A stretch of DNA of 64,000 nucleotides, taken from the NCBI RefSeq assembly GCF_900115055.1, contig NZ_FOVD01000006.1, forward strand, positions 186,001 through 250,000, read 5' to 3'. Position 1 is the first letter of the stretch, and every line of letters begins with the position of its first letter. Shown here one piece after another: positions 45,673-54,150 of the stretch. The translations under genes were made by a program, and so were the position numbers. Under the pieces are notes generated by a model that saw only the letters and a list, made by a program, of their open reading frames with translations, made no database searches and was not told where the DNA came from. This DNA is from Chryseobacterium oleae. Lineage in GTDB: Bacteria; Bacteroidota; Bacteroidia; Flavobacteriales; Weeksellaceae.

Positions 45673-47208
45673 TTACACATTCCAAAACTCGCGGTCCAGA
45701 CTTCTGTATTGGATAGCTTCTGAAATGTGATGGGAAAGTATAGGTTCAGATCCTTCCAGATCGGCGGCCGTTCTGGCGACTTTCAGGATCCGGTCGTAAG
45801 CTCTGGCGGAAAGGTTTAGTTTCTCCATTGCCATCTTGATGAGGTTCAGTGATGTTTCGTCCAGACTGCAGAAGGCCTCAATTTCCTTTGGGCCTATCTG
45901 AGCATTATAGCTGATATTAAGATCTTTATACCGCTCATTCTGAATACTGCGCGCTTTCAGCACCCGATTCCGGATATCTGAACTCTTCTCCCCTTTTCTT
46001 TTTTCGGCAAGCTGTTCAAATTCAACTTTCTGTACTTCAATATGGATGTCGATCCTGTCTAATAAAGGTCCCGACAGTTTATTCATGTACCGCTGCATTT
46101 CGTAAACGGACGAAGTATTCCCCGGATCATCAGGAAAAAAGCCACTGGGACTGGGATTCATGGATGCGATGAGCATAAAACTCGCAGGATAGTTGACGGT
46201 AAATCTGGCTCTTGAAATGGTGACTTCACGGTCTTCAAGCGGCTGTCTCATGACTTCCAAAACCGTTCTTTTAAATTCCGGCATTTCATCCAGAAATAAA
46301 ACTCCGTTGTGCGCCAGAGAAATTTCTCCCGGTTGAGGATAACTTCCGCCTCCTACCAGCGCCACATCCGAAATCGTGTGATGCGGTGAACGGAAAGGAC
46401 GAACAGTCATGAGAGACGTTTCTGCTCCTATTTTTCCTGCGACAGAATGTATTTTAGTGGTTTCTAAGGCTTCTTTCAGGGTGAGAGGAGGCAAAATTCC
46501 CGGAACTCTTTTGGCCAGCATCGTTTTCCCACTGCCCGGAGGCCCAATCAATATAATGTTGTGCCCTCCTTCTGCTGCTACTTCCATGGCTCTTTTTGCG
46601 GTTTCCTGTCCTTTAACTTCAGAAAAATCGAAGGGGAAATCGTTGATTTTTTCCTGAAATTCTTTTCGGGTGTCTAATATGATTCTTTTAATTGGTTTCC
46701 CTTCATTAAAAAAATCGATTACTTCTTTGATATTTTCAGCGCCATACACTTCAAGACTGTCTACAATAGCAGCTTCCCGGGTATTCTGCATGGGAAGGAT
46801 AATCCCTTTGAAACCCTCTTCTCTGGCCTGTATGGCGATAGGAAGCACTCCTTTGATCGGCTGCAGGCTTCCGTCTAATGACAGCTCGCCCATGATGATA
46901 TAATCCTGAATATTTTCGGCAAGAATCTGATCTGAAGCGGCCAATATTCCAATAGCGATGCTGAGGTCATAGGCAGAGCCTTCTTTCCTGAGATCTGCAG
47001 GAGCCATATTGATCGTAATCTTCTTTCCTGGGATTTTGTGCCCGACATTTCTTAATGCAGCAGAGATTCTGTAGCTGCTTTCTTTAATGGCGTTATCGGG
47101 GAGTCCGACCAGATGATAACCTACTCCTCCGGTGTCTACATTCACCTCAATAGTAATGGTTTGGGCCGCAACTCCATGGATGGCACTTCCATAAATTTTT
47201 ACCAGCAT
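45673..47208 (-). CDS. comM: YifB-family Mg-chelatase-like AAA ATPase (ComM)
   Basis: 511 residues. The N-terminal Lon-like ChlI fold contains GVGYHLVGLPDNAIKESS and TINMAPADLRKEGSAYDL. The AAA core has IILIGPPGSGKTMLA (Walker A) and LFLDEMPEF (Walker B), and the C-terminal Mg-chelatase part includes LSARAYDRILKVARTAAD. ComM is a hexameric helicase that extends heteroduplex during natural transformation. With dprA it suggests competence. Confidence 0.93.
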   Translation of the reverse strand: MLVKIYGSAIHGVAAQTITIEVNVDTGGVGYHLVGLPDNAIKESSYRISAALRNVGHKIPGKKITINMAPADLRKEGSAYDLSIAIGILAASDQILAENIQDYIIMGELSLDGSLQPIKGVLPIAIQAREEGFKGIILPMQNTREAAIVDSLEVYGAENIKEVIDFFNEGKPIKRIILDTRKEFQEKINDFPFDFSEVKGQETAKRAMEVAAEGGHNIILIGPPGSGKTMLAKRVPGILPPLTLKEALETTKIHSVAGKIGAETSLMTVRPFRSPHHTISDVALVGGGSYPQPGEISLAHNGVLFLDEMPEFKRTVLEVMRQPLEDREVTISRARFTVNYPASFMLIASMNPSPSGFFPDDPGNTSSVYEMQRYMNKLSGPLLDRIDIHIEVQKVEFEQLAEKRKGEKSSDIRNRVLKARSIQNERYKDLNISYNAQIGPKEIEAFCSLDETSLNLIKMAMEKLNLSARAYDRILKVARTAADLEGSEPILSHHISEAIQYRSLDREFWNV

Positions 47209-47316
47209 GATTGTGTTTTTGGTAAAATTAGAGAATATAATTTTTAAAAATTTGGCCTTTAAAATTAACAGATTTAAGTTTCTACACCCATTTTATAAAA
47301 AATTTCAATAAAAAGA

Positions 47317-47347
47317 CAAACCGGTACAGACTGTCTCTGTACCGGCT
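47317..47347 (-). terminator. Intrinsic terminator of the T9SS protein gene
   Basis: CCGGTACAGA pairs with TCTGTACCGG around a five-base loop; T-rich sequence follows on the minus strand. Confidence 0.78.
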
Positions 47348-47386
47348 CATCAGCGATTAAAAAAAACTAACTCAGGATGTGTTCTA

Positions 47387-48349
47387 TTACTTTTTTATGA
47401 ATTTATTCTTATAGGTATTTCCTTCCGTATCTTTAGAAAGAATGATATAATTTCCGGGAACCAGACGGCTTACATCTATCGGTTCGCTATAGTGATGACT
47501 GTTTTTCTGCAATGCTACTTTTCCGGACATATCCATGATGGTGACCTCTTTATATTTCTTATCGGAATCTTTCCCGATGTACAGGAACTGCGCGGTAGGA
47601 TTCGGGTAGATTTTAAGGGTATTTTCTTTACGTTTTGCTTCGTCTGTTGCCAGGGTGCACTGCTCAAAGTTTCCGAAATTTAGTTTTATAAAATTTCCTG
47701 TGCCTAAAAATTCACACTGATCCGGGCAATATTCTGTACACGCATAGAATCCGAATACTCCGGAATCTGTTGCTGTGTATGAATCTCCGGTTACCCCATT
47801 TATCACACAAGGATCTCCCGGTGAAGGCGGCGGGCTGCTCGGAATACATCTGTACCACACATGGTTTCCGTAAAGATCAGGAAATACATCATCAAATCTT
47901 ACTGATGCTCCGGCACAAATATTATATTCTCCATCTCCTAAATCCTGATAAGTTCCGGGTGTAAAGGTGCTGAGCATCGCAGGAAGGGCATAAGCAAATC
48001 CATCTGCCATCACCGCCGGACTTTCTGCGGAACAGTCGCCTTCCGTAACCACTACTTTAAAATAATACAGTTGGTCATCGTTTCCATTGATGGTCAATGT
48101 TTGTGAAGTGGCTCCCGGAATTGCCGTCCATGGGTTGTTGTTGGGCGTCTGCCATGTCCACTGCTGTTTGTACCATTGATAACTTCCGAATGTCTGGGTA
48201 GAAAGTGTCTCTGTTTCGGTATTGCAGAAGACGATCTTATCCGGAAATTTCACGCCCAGTCTTGGGCTTGTAATGGTAGGATTACACTGTGCTTTCATAT
48301 TCATTAGGGTCATGAATAGTACAGCCAAAAAAATCAGTTTGGTTTTCAT
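47387..48349 (-). CDS. T9SS type A sorting-domain secreted protein
   Basis: 320 residues. Signal peptide (LIFLAVLFMTLMNMKA), Ig/PKD-like beta domains with several Cys (FCNTETETL, SYQWYKQQW), then a type A sorting domain (LKIYPNPTAQFLYIGK, VTIMDMSGKVALQK, LVPGNYIILSKD, YKNKFIKK). Secreted by the T9SS and cell-surface linked. Follows the beta-barrel gene by ~40 bases on the same strand and may be in one unit with it and the sigma factor. Confidence 0.88.
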   Translation of the reverse strand: MKTKLIFLAVLFMTLMNMKAQCNPTITSPRLGVKFPDKIVFCNTETETLSTQTFGSYQWYKQQWTWQTPNNNPWTAIPGATSQTLTINGNDDQLYYFKVVVTEGDCSAESPAVMADGFAYALPAMLSTFTPGTYQDLGDGEYNICAGASVRFDDVFPDLYGNHVWYRCIPSSPPPSPGDPCVINGVTGDSYTATDSGVFGFYACTEYCPDQCEFLGTGNFIKLNFGNFEQCTLATDEAKRKENTLKIYPNPTAQFLYIGKDSDKKYKEVTIMDMSGKVALQKNSHHYSEPIDVSRLVPGNYIILSKDTEGNTYKNKFIKK

Positions 48350-48391
48350 ATTTAAATATTTTAATGGTTTGGTTTAGCTTTTTTAGCGAAA

Positions 48392-49786
48392 TCAGTCCAG
48401 TAACAGCCTGATTCCGAACTTCATATTAAAGTTTAAAGGTTTTTCTTTGTAAATGGTATTAAGCTGGCTGTCGTTTTTAAAATGGTATCCTATTCCCGGC
48501 TCAGCATAGATCCCGATTTTATCTATAATTTTCACCTGAAGACCTACCGCAGAATTCACTGAAAACTGTAAAGGCTTCACATCCAGACGCTCGTCCTGAG
48601 TATCCGTTACCTCATCATCGACTATATATTTCGTCCTAAGTTTTCCTGCCACTGCTTTTTCAGCAAGTACCCCGCCGGTTACATATCCCGTAAAACGTCC
48701 TTTCTGAATCACATTATAATTAACCTGAACAGGAATACCGATATAATGAATACTCTGTTCACCTTTTATATAATTGGAGTTGCTTCCGGAATGCAGTTCT
48801 GAGGTAAGTTTCGTATAATTGACTCCGGTTCCTATTCCCCATCTTTTTCCGATATTATAATACATGGACAAGCCAAATGTCACCGGAATTTTATGCCTGA
48901 TTCTCGCTTCCACTTCTTTACTCTGGTTGGCGAGCAGAACTTCTGTAAGCGGATCTGCTTCTGTACCTGACATAAATATATCGCTAAAAGTCATGGGGCT
49001 TCCGCTGATGGAAGCGTACCCCGGAAACTTCTGATCGGAAGAGTTGGAAGAAACATTTCCGGTAAGCATGCTCAGCATCCACTTTTTAGATTGGCGGCCA
49101 CGGGCTTTAGATTTATCTGTGGCAGCTATCTTTTCACGAAGTTCATTTTCAGGAGTATTAAAAATTTCCTCAACTTCTTTTTTATCTTTTTCTACCGGAT
49201 TCTCATTGGCTAAAGGAGAAATATTCGTGGGTTGGATTTCTTTCGTTAAAAGTTCAGCTCCTTTTTCCTTTTCATGGGATCCTGATATCACTTTATCGTT
49301 ACCAATTCTCTGTCCGAATATATTCTTAAAGATTTGTTCAGTGCTTCTTTTACCGGTCAATATATTTTCTGCATTGCTGTATTTTTCAACATCATCGGTT
49401 TTTGTCTTATCATCTGTATTTGCCAGTACAGGATTCGTGATTCTTTTTTCTATTTGAGGACTTTCATCAACATTTTCAGCTTTTTTTGTGATCTTAGGAC
49501 CTGGCTTCTCCGAATTCATATCCAACAATAATTTCCCGGTAAAGAACAACATGGCAATAGCAGCAGCAATTCCTCCGACACGGTACCACAGGGTTTTTCT
49601 GCTTTTAACAAAGGGATTTATATTTTCTTTTTCATCATCAGCTCCAAGCATCATGGCTCCGGCTATTCCGTTTTCTTCCTCTTCAGAAAAAAGCTCATCT
49701 TTTATATCTTCCCACAGCCCATCCGGAATATCCTCTTCGTGGTCTTCCATTTTCCTGTGAAGGTCATTTAGCCACTGATTATTCAT
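48392..49786 (-). CDS. Protein with cytosolic N terminus, one inner-membrane helix and C-terminal beta-barrel domain
   Basis: 464 residues from the ATG at 49786 (MNNQWLND). The first ~75 residues are acidic and cytosolic (HEEDIPDGLWEDIKDELF). One helix follows (YRVGGIAAAIAMLFFTGKLL), then a ~170-residue charged linker and an outer-membrane beta-barrel domain (PVTFGLSMYYNIGKRWGIGT, GVNYTKLTSEL, MKFGIRLLLD). Its start overlaps the sigma-factor stop by eight bases. The N terminus may act like an anti-sigma domain; this is inferred from the pairing. The same architecture occurs in other Bacteroidota beta-barrel proteins. Confidence 0.8.
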   Translation of the reverse strand: MNNQWLNDLHRKMEDHEEDIPDGLWEDIKDELFSEEEENGIAGAMMLGADDEKENINPFVKSRKTLWYRVGGIAAAIAMLFFTGKLLLDMNSEKPGPKITKKAENVDESPQIEKRITNPVLANTDDKTKTDDVEKYSNAENILTGKRSTEQIFKNIFGQRIGNDKVISGSHEKEKGAELLTKEIQPTNISPLANENPVEKDKKEVEEIFNTPENELREKIAATDKSKARGRQSKKWMLSMLTGNVSSNSSDQKFPGYASISGSPMTFSDIFMSGTEADPLTEVLLANQSKEVEARIRHKIPVTFGLSMYYNIGKRWGIGTGVNYTKLTSELHSGSNSNYIKGEQSIHYIGIPVQVNYNVIQKGRFTGYVTGGVLAEKAVAGKLRTKYIVDDEVTDTQDERLDVKPLQFSVNSAVGLQVKIIDKIGIYAEPGIGYHFKNDSQLNTIYKEKPLNFNMKFGIRLLLD

Positions 49787-50345
49787 ATTGTGCTTTTTTT
49801 GACATTTTATATTCTTTAATTTTCTGGACAAGCAGTCCTTTCGCCCGGTGAAACTGGGAGGCGGAGGAGTTTTCTGCTATTCCTAAAAGCCCTGCAATCT
49901 CCTTGTGGCTTTTCTTCTCAAATACAAACAGGTTGAAAACCGTTCTATAGCCATCCGGGAGCGACCGTATCATTTTCATAATGACAGCCTGAGGAATTTC
50001 CTCCAGATCAGGTTCTTCCTCATTGGGGATATCCGGAAATTCAGCCAGATCCGTCTCTGTTGTCATACCGGAATGTTGCTTTATATGTTTTAAAGCTTCA
50101 TTGACCGTGATCCGCATCATCCATGCTTTCAGGGAACCGCTGCCTCTGTATTCGAATGTTTCAATAGACCGGAACATTTTGATAAAACTATTCTGAAGAA
50201 CGTCATGAACATCATCTTTCCCCGGAACATAACGAGCGCAGACCCCGGCAAGGTTTCCGGAATAGGTTCCGAAAAGTTCTTTCCAGGCAGCTTCTTCCTT
50301 CGTGAGAAGGCGTCTTATCAAAATCTGCTCTTTGTTTTCTTCCAT
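49779..50345 (-). CDS. ECF-type RNA polymerase sigma factor
   Basis: 188 residues. Region 2 (AWKELFGTYSGNLAGVCARY, DVLQNSFIKMFRSIETFEY) and region 4 (VIMKMIRSLPDGYRTVFNLF, KKSHKEIAGLLGIAENSS) fit sigma-70 family ECF factors. It directs RNA polymerase to a small regulon. The downstream gene overlaps its stop. Whether it controls the shared element upstream of the toxin genes is an open, testable idea. Confidence 0.92.
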   Translation of the reverse strand: MEENKEQILIRRLLTKEEAAWKELFGTYSGNLAGVCARYVPGKDDVHDVLQNSFIKMFRSIETFEYRGSGSLKAWMMRITVNEALKHIKQHSGMTTETDLAEFPDIPNEEEPDLEEIPQAVIMKMIRSLPDGYRTVFNLFVFEKKSHKEIAGLLGIAENSSASQFHRAKGLLVQKIKEYKMSKKAQYE

Positions 50346-50446
50346 GTATGGGTGAGGTCCGGTTTAGCGGCCGGTTAAAAATTTTAAGCAAAAATAGACT
50401 GCATCCGGCAAAACACAATCTATTTTTCATATGATCTGTCTATTAA

Positions 50447-51025
50447 TTAAATCTTTATACAGTAAGGAAAATTGTAATAAATCGCATCGAAAGGACTTAG
50501 TACTGTTCCGTTTACGGTAATCTTTTCCGCTGCCAAAACAAATCTCAGGGTATGGTCTAATCCTGCAAAATATCCCTTCTGCTTCGTGACAAGCGTAACG
50601 ATTGTCTTTTTACTGACACCGTCTACCGGTATCTGAAGTTCAAGCTCCTTTGGAACAAAAGTGAGTTCTACCCAATTTTTCTCAGCATTTACTACAGAAG
50701 TATAATTCAACTTGTACTTTACTTTCCCCATGGCAGTTATAGCCGCTTCTGTTTTTATCGGGTCTTTAACGACCGCTTTCACTATTTCTTTAATTGGAAA
50801 TTCCGGAAATGTAAGGGTATCTTTCTTTATTTTAAAATCCACGACTTTTTCTCCTCTGATCTCTCCCTGCACGGTAATCAGTCTTCCTTTATAATCTCCG
50901 TTGACATGTTCCAGCTTTACAGGTGGCACTTCTATCCTGTCCTCATTCATGCATGAGAACAGGGAGAAGATGATGGATATGATCAAAACGGCGGTAATCA
51001 CCTTAAGTACTATTAAATTCTTCAT
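50447..51025 (-). CDS. Small lipoprotein of unknown function (DUF4840-like?)
   Basis: 192 residues. Lipobox FSC in IIFSLFSCMN marks a lipoprotein. The mature part starts with a GDYKGRLITVQGE strand and is beta-rich. Length and style recall Bacteroidota DUF4840 proteins, but I cannot confirm that. About 100 bases upstream of the sigma gene on the same strand and could be its own unit. Confidence 0.65.
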   Translation of the reverse strand: MKNLIVLKVITAVLIISIIFSLFSCMNEDRIEVPPVKLEHVNGDYKGRLITVQGEIRGEKVVDFKIKKDTLTFPEFPIKEIVKAVVKDPIKTEAAITAMGKVKYKLNYTSVVNAEKNWVELTFVPKELELQIPVDGVSKKTIVTLVTKQKGYFAGLDHTLRFVLAAEKITVNGTVLSPFDAIYYNFPYCIKI

Positions 51026-51186
51026 TTCATTATTTTTTTAACATTAAACATTAATTGTATTGAGTACTCATCTATAAAATCCCTTTTTGGGAAAATCTTG
51101 CATGAGGTTTTGAAAAAAGAATGAATCATTATCGTAACACATTGGTTTACTGTGAATAAAATTTCATGATTTATTTTTTAAAATAA

Positions 51187-51215
51187 AAAACCAGCGTGGG
51201 TTGCACGCTGGTTTT
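51187..51215 (-). terminator. Terminator behind the orphan toxin fragment
   Basis: AAAACCAGCGTG and CACGCTGGTTTT form a 12-base-pair stem around GGTTG. It follows the stop of the orphan toxin piece, which suggests that a complete gene once ended here. Confidence 0.8.
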
Positions 51216-51228
51216 GGGGTATTTAAGA

Positions 51229-51345
51229 CTAGGGTTTATGATTTCTTATTAAAAAGCAATCTTTACTCTTCGGATTAAAAGCATAATCCGCCACTTCATC
51301 TCCAAAACCAAAAACCTCATCTAAAACTTTTCCTAATTTAATTTA
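51229..51345 (-). pseudogene. Orphan toxin-tip fragment (second copy of the junction sequence)
   Basis: On the minus strand, IKLGKVLDEVFGFGDEVAD is followed by YAFNPKSKDCFLIRNHKP and a TAG at 51231-51229. The intact toxin has KLGKVLDEIFGFGDEVAD at about residues 529-546 (near 52450-52505), so the DNA matches closely up to the junction and then diverges. This is a displaced C-terminal end of another toxin allele, lacking a start, behind the immunity gene's terminator. Orphan tips like this are known in contact-dependent inhibition and Rhs systems, where they recombine into the main gene. Confidence 0.78.
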
Positions 51346-51376
51346 AAAAAGAAAACCGCCTCGTAAGAAGCGGTCT
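51346..51376 (-). terminator. Terminator after the putative immunity gene
   Basis: ACCGC and GCGGT flank a ten-base loop, followed on the minus strand by TTTTCTTTTTT. It separates the immunity gene from the orphan fragment. Confidence 0.65.
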
Positions 51377-51409
51377 AAATTTAACTTACAGACAATTTGG
51401 TTTTTTTTC

Positions 51410-51823
51410 CTATAATTTCAACTTACCTACATTTACCTTAATTGACAATTGATATCCTTCATCTATTATCATTCTTAACTTTTCAATCTCTTTTTTAGAT
51501 AGTTCAGGATTTAATACAATTCTATCTATTTTTATGATGAAAAAGTTATTTAGTTCGGAGCAAGCTTCAAAAAGTAATTTATATTCACCAATAATTATAT
51601 CATCTTCTACTAAATAAAAATCTTTATTAGTCGTCCTACTTTTATTGGCCATTGTTGGGGAAGTATAAACCATTTTTTGCCAGAGCAATAAGTTTTTTAT
51701 AAGAGTTGTGAGTTTGTCTTTTCCAAGAATATCAAATGAAATGGCTAAAAAATTACCTGGAACTTTTTTAACGTGATAGCTAATAAGTTCATTTATTATA
51801 TCAAAGTTATTCATAATAATCAT
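51410..51823 (-). CDS. Putative immunity protein of the toxin
   Basis: About 137 residues, no signal peptide or membrane helix, cytosolic. The start is either ATG at 51823, one base past the toxin stop, or at 51814 (MNNFDIINEL). It has no recognised domain; the mix is helical and acidic with a Lys-rich C terminus (IKVNVGKLKL). Position directly behind a toxin gene and the small size support an immunity role; sequence alone does not prove it. Confidence 0.62.
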   Translation of the reverse strand: MIIMNNFDIINELISYHVKKVPGNFLAISFDILGKDKLTTLIKNLLLWQKMVYTSPTMANKSRTTNKDFYLVEDDIIIGEYKLLFEACSELNNFFIIKIDRIVLNPELSKKEIEKLRMIIDEGYQLSIKVNVGKLKL

Positions 51824-51824
51824 T

Positions 51825-54089
51825 TTAGTATTTAGTATATACTGTTTTAACATGTTTCTTTATATCATTTAAGGATTTATATTCAGGGTCTCTGCCTACT
51901 TTTGTATGCCAAGCTTGTTCGTGCGAATAAGCTCTAATTTCCTGATCCCAATTATTTCCAATTATCTTTTCAATTTCTTTTAAAGTTTTACCCTCTGATA
52001 GAAGTTGTTCTTTAAGTAAGTTATCAACAACATGAGATCCTTCATGTATCACTTCAGTTAAAAACTCTTCAATAGAAGTAGAAGCTCTATAAAAAGTTTT
52101 ATTATCTAGGGTCGCAGCTCTTGTTGACATAATAATTTCATCAGTTAGTTCACCTGTATAATCATAGTCTCTCAATAAATCTTCAAAATCAACATCATCC
52201 AAAAATTCATACTGCATTTTATTATTTTTTATAAGTTCTGCCACTTCATCTCCATGCTTAGTAAATCCTTTTAAGCCATCAATAATTTCAAGTTTAGAAA
52301 GTTTTATTAAGGATACATTTTCCCATTTATCAATAAATTCTTTATATTTTTTATCAACTTTTTTATAAAGCGTTTTTCTTTGTTCAATCTTCTTTTGTAT
52401 TTTCTTCTGCTTCTCCTTTACCCTTCTCTCCGAAGGCGTCAAAGCATGATCAGCCACTTCATCTCCAAAACCAAAAATTTCATCTAAAACTTTCCCTAAT
52501 TTAGAGAAAATTTCTTTTGTTCCTTTTTTAAATTCGCGAAGGAGCATGCTGATAAATTCCATCATCCTTGTCAGAAAATTTCCAGCCTGTGTAATCGCTT
52601 TGGAAATCTTTTCCAATGGGTTTAAGATAAAGCTTTCCACTGTTTTAGCCAACTTCGCCACAGCTGCTGCTCCACCGGTAAGAAGTGTTTCTACGATAAT
52701 GTCTATAATGATCCCAATGATATAGCCGTAATAATAAGCCGCTTTCTCCAAAGTAAACTGAGGTACTTTTTCATCAACCCACATTACAAGGCGGATAATA
52801 GTTCTTATCTGAAATGTAATGCACTGCTTAAAAAAGTCTACATAATCAAATTTCATGATTCCTTCCGTGAAATCTTCCATCAGTTCAAGAAACATTTCAC
52901 CATATTCAACTTTGCGATCATTCACTTTATCCATGGCAGCCACAGCTTTGAAGATAAAACCTATAATTGAAAAAATTCCGGCAATAATATCAATGAGACT
53001 GTTATAAATTCCACAAAGGAAAGCATTCGTTATCTGGTGACTTCTGTAAATGATATGTTGCATTCCCGTAAGCGGATCAATAAGAAACTCTTCTATCTTA
53101 TCGATCTGCTTGAAAAATAAATCCAAAGACTGTTTTATTTTCTTAAAGATAAAAGCAGGAAAGAAGTTTTCCCCATTGCTCAAGAGATTGTTAAAATCTG
53201 CTTTAACTCCGTTGATCCTTTCAAATAAGGATTTAATGATCCGGGAATTTATTTTCTTCTGCCCTTCCAGATTTTCATATGGATTGCCGGGAGCTGTATG
53301 TTCATAGAATTTTTTAAGCTCTTCATAAAGTACATCAGGGATCAATGCATGATTGTATTCCCCTTCTTTAGCATCCGGATTCCAGCCGTTTTCTGAAATT
53401 CTTAACTTAGCGATGTTATCTGCGATACCCTCAATAAAAAAATGGGCAGCTCCCTCCAGGATTTCCTGTTTAAAAAAACTGAAGATCTGCTCTACACTGG
53501 CATCTTTTAAACCCAAAAGCCAGCTGACAAAACCCACTTTATTTCTATATATGCCGTTTTTAATCAGGTCTTCAAGTGCTTTTGGAGAAACGGAAACTTC
53601 ATGCTTCCTTGTAAAAGTAAGTAGATCATTGAAGGGTAAGTCTTTATTTTTTGTAAGATCTGCTCCGGCCACAACGCGCATTACTGTATTGTAATTATAC
53701 CTGTCATTGATTTCCAGAAAAAGGATCAGCTGTTTACTGCTTGGCAAAGCTTCCATATAGCGCTGAAGAAGGAATGCTCCGTTTTTACTTGCAAAAAGAA
53801 CAACCTCAATTCCTTCGATCATTTGACTAAACCTGCTTTTATACACAACTACTTCCTCGATATTTCCTCCGAACACCGGTTCATCTGAATAAATCTGAAA
53901 GCCATTGCCCTCCATTACAGGTTTGCCACTATAATAGGTATTGGCAATCTGTTTTGCCGTGAGCTGTTTTAATTCAGGAGGAGAGGCCAAAACGGGAAAA
54001 GAAGAGCCGGGAAATCTCGCAGAGTCATCCTTTAAAATGGAATTCAAAGAACTTCCAGATAAAGGATTGTTTAATATTTCTAAACTCAT
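51825..54089 (-). CDS. Polymorphic toxin with HEGSH zincin-like C-terminal domain
   Basis: 754 residues, no signal peptide. Residues ~35-70 (ELKQLTAKQIA, GKPVMEGNG) resemble the N terminus of beta-helix protein 1. Hydrophobic helices lie near 370-400 and 460-490. The junction KLGKVLDEIFGFGDEVAD (about 529-546) precedes a Lys-rich helix and the variable tip. In the tip, HEGSH at residues 682-686 (VIHEGSHVVDN) is an HExxH-type zinc motif and EIRAYSHEQAW follows about 25 residues later with possible third-ligand Glu/His. A hairpin sits just upstream of the gene at 54115-54135. A zinc-dependent proteolytic activity is inferred. Confidence 0.78.
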   Translation of the reverse strand: MSLEILNNPLSGSSLNSILKDDSARFPGSSFPVLASPPELKQLTAKQIANTYYSGKPVMEGNGFQIYSDEPVFGGNIEEVVVYKSRFSQMIEGIEVVLFASKNGAFLLQRYMEALPSSKQLILFLEINDRYNYNTVMRVVAGADLTKNKDLPFNDLLTFTRKHEVSVSPKALEDLIKNGIYRNKVGFVSWLLGLKDASVEQIFSFFKQEILEGAAHFFIEGIADNIAKLRISENGWNPDAKEGEYNHALIPDVLYEELKKFYEHTAPGNPYENLEGQKKINSRIIKSLFERINGVKADFNNLLSNGENFFPAFIFKKIKQSLDLFFKQIDKIEEFLIDPLTGMQHIIYRSHQITNAFLCGIYNSLIDIIAGIFSIIGFIFKAVAAMDKVNDRKVEYGEMFLELMEDFTEGIMKFDYVDFFKQCITFQIRTIIRLVMWVDEKVPQFTLEKAAYYYGYIIGIIIDIIVETLLTGGAAAVAKLAKTVESFILNPLEKISKAITQAGNFLTRMMEFISMLLREFKKGTKEIFSKLGKVLDEIFGFGDEVADHALTPSERRVKEKQKKIQKKIEQRKTLYKKVDKKYKEFIDKWENVSLIKLSKLEIIDGLKGFTKHGDEVAELIKNNKMQYEFLDDVDFEDLLRDYDYTGELTDEIIMSTRAATLDNKTFYRASTSIEEFLTEVIHEGSHVVDNLLKEQLLSEGKTLKEIEKIIGNNWDQEIRAYSHEQAWHTKVGRDPEYKSLNDIKKHVKTVYTKY

Positions 54090-54108
54090 TTTGTGATTTT
54101 TAAGTGTT

Positions 54109-54136
54109 TAAAAAGGCAGAGCATTACGCCCTGCCA
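54109..54136 (-). terminator. Hairpin with T run between delivery genes and toxin gene
   Basis: On the minus strand GGCAGGGC pairs with GCTCTGCC around GTAAT and is followed by TTTTTAAA. It lies between the 159-residue protein gene and the toxin start. It may terminate or attenuate transcription so that the toxin is made at a lower level than the upstream genes. Confidence 0.6.
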
Positions 54137-54150
54137 TCAATTCATATTTC

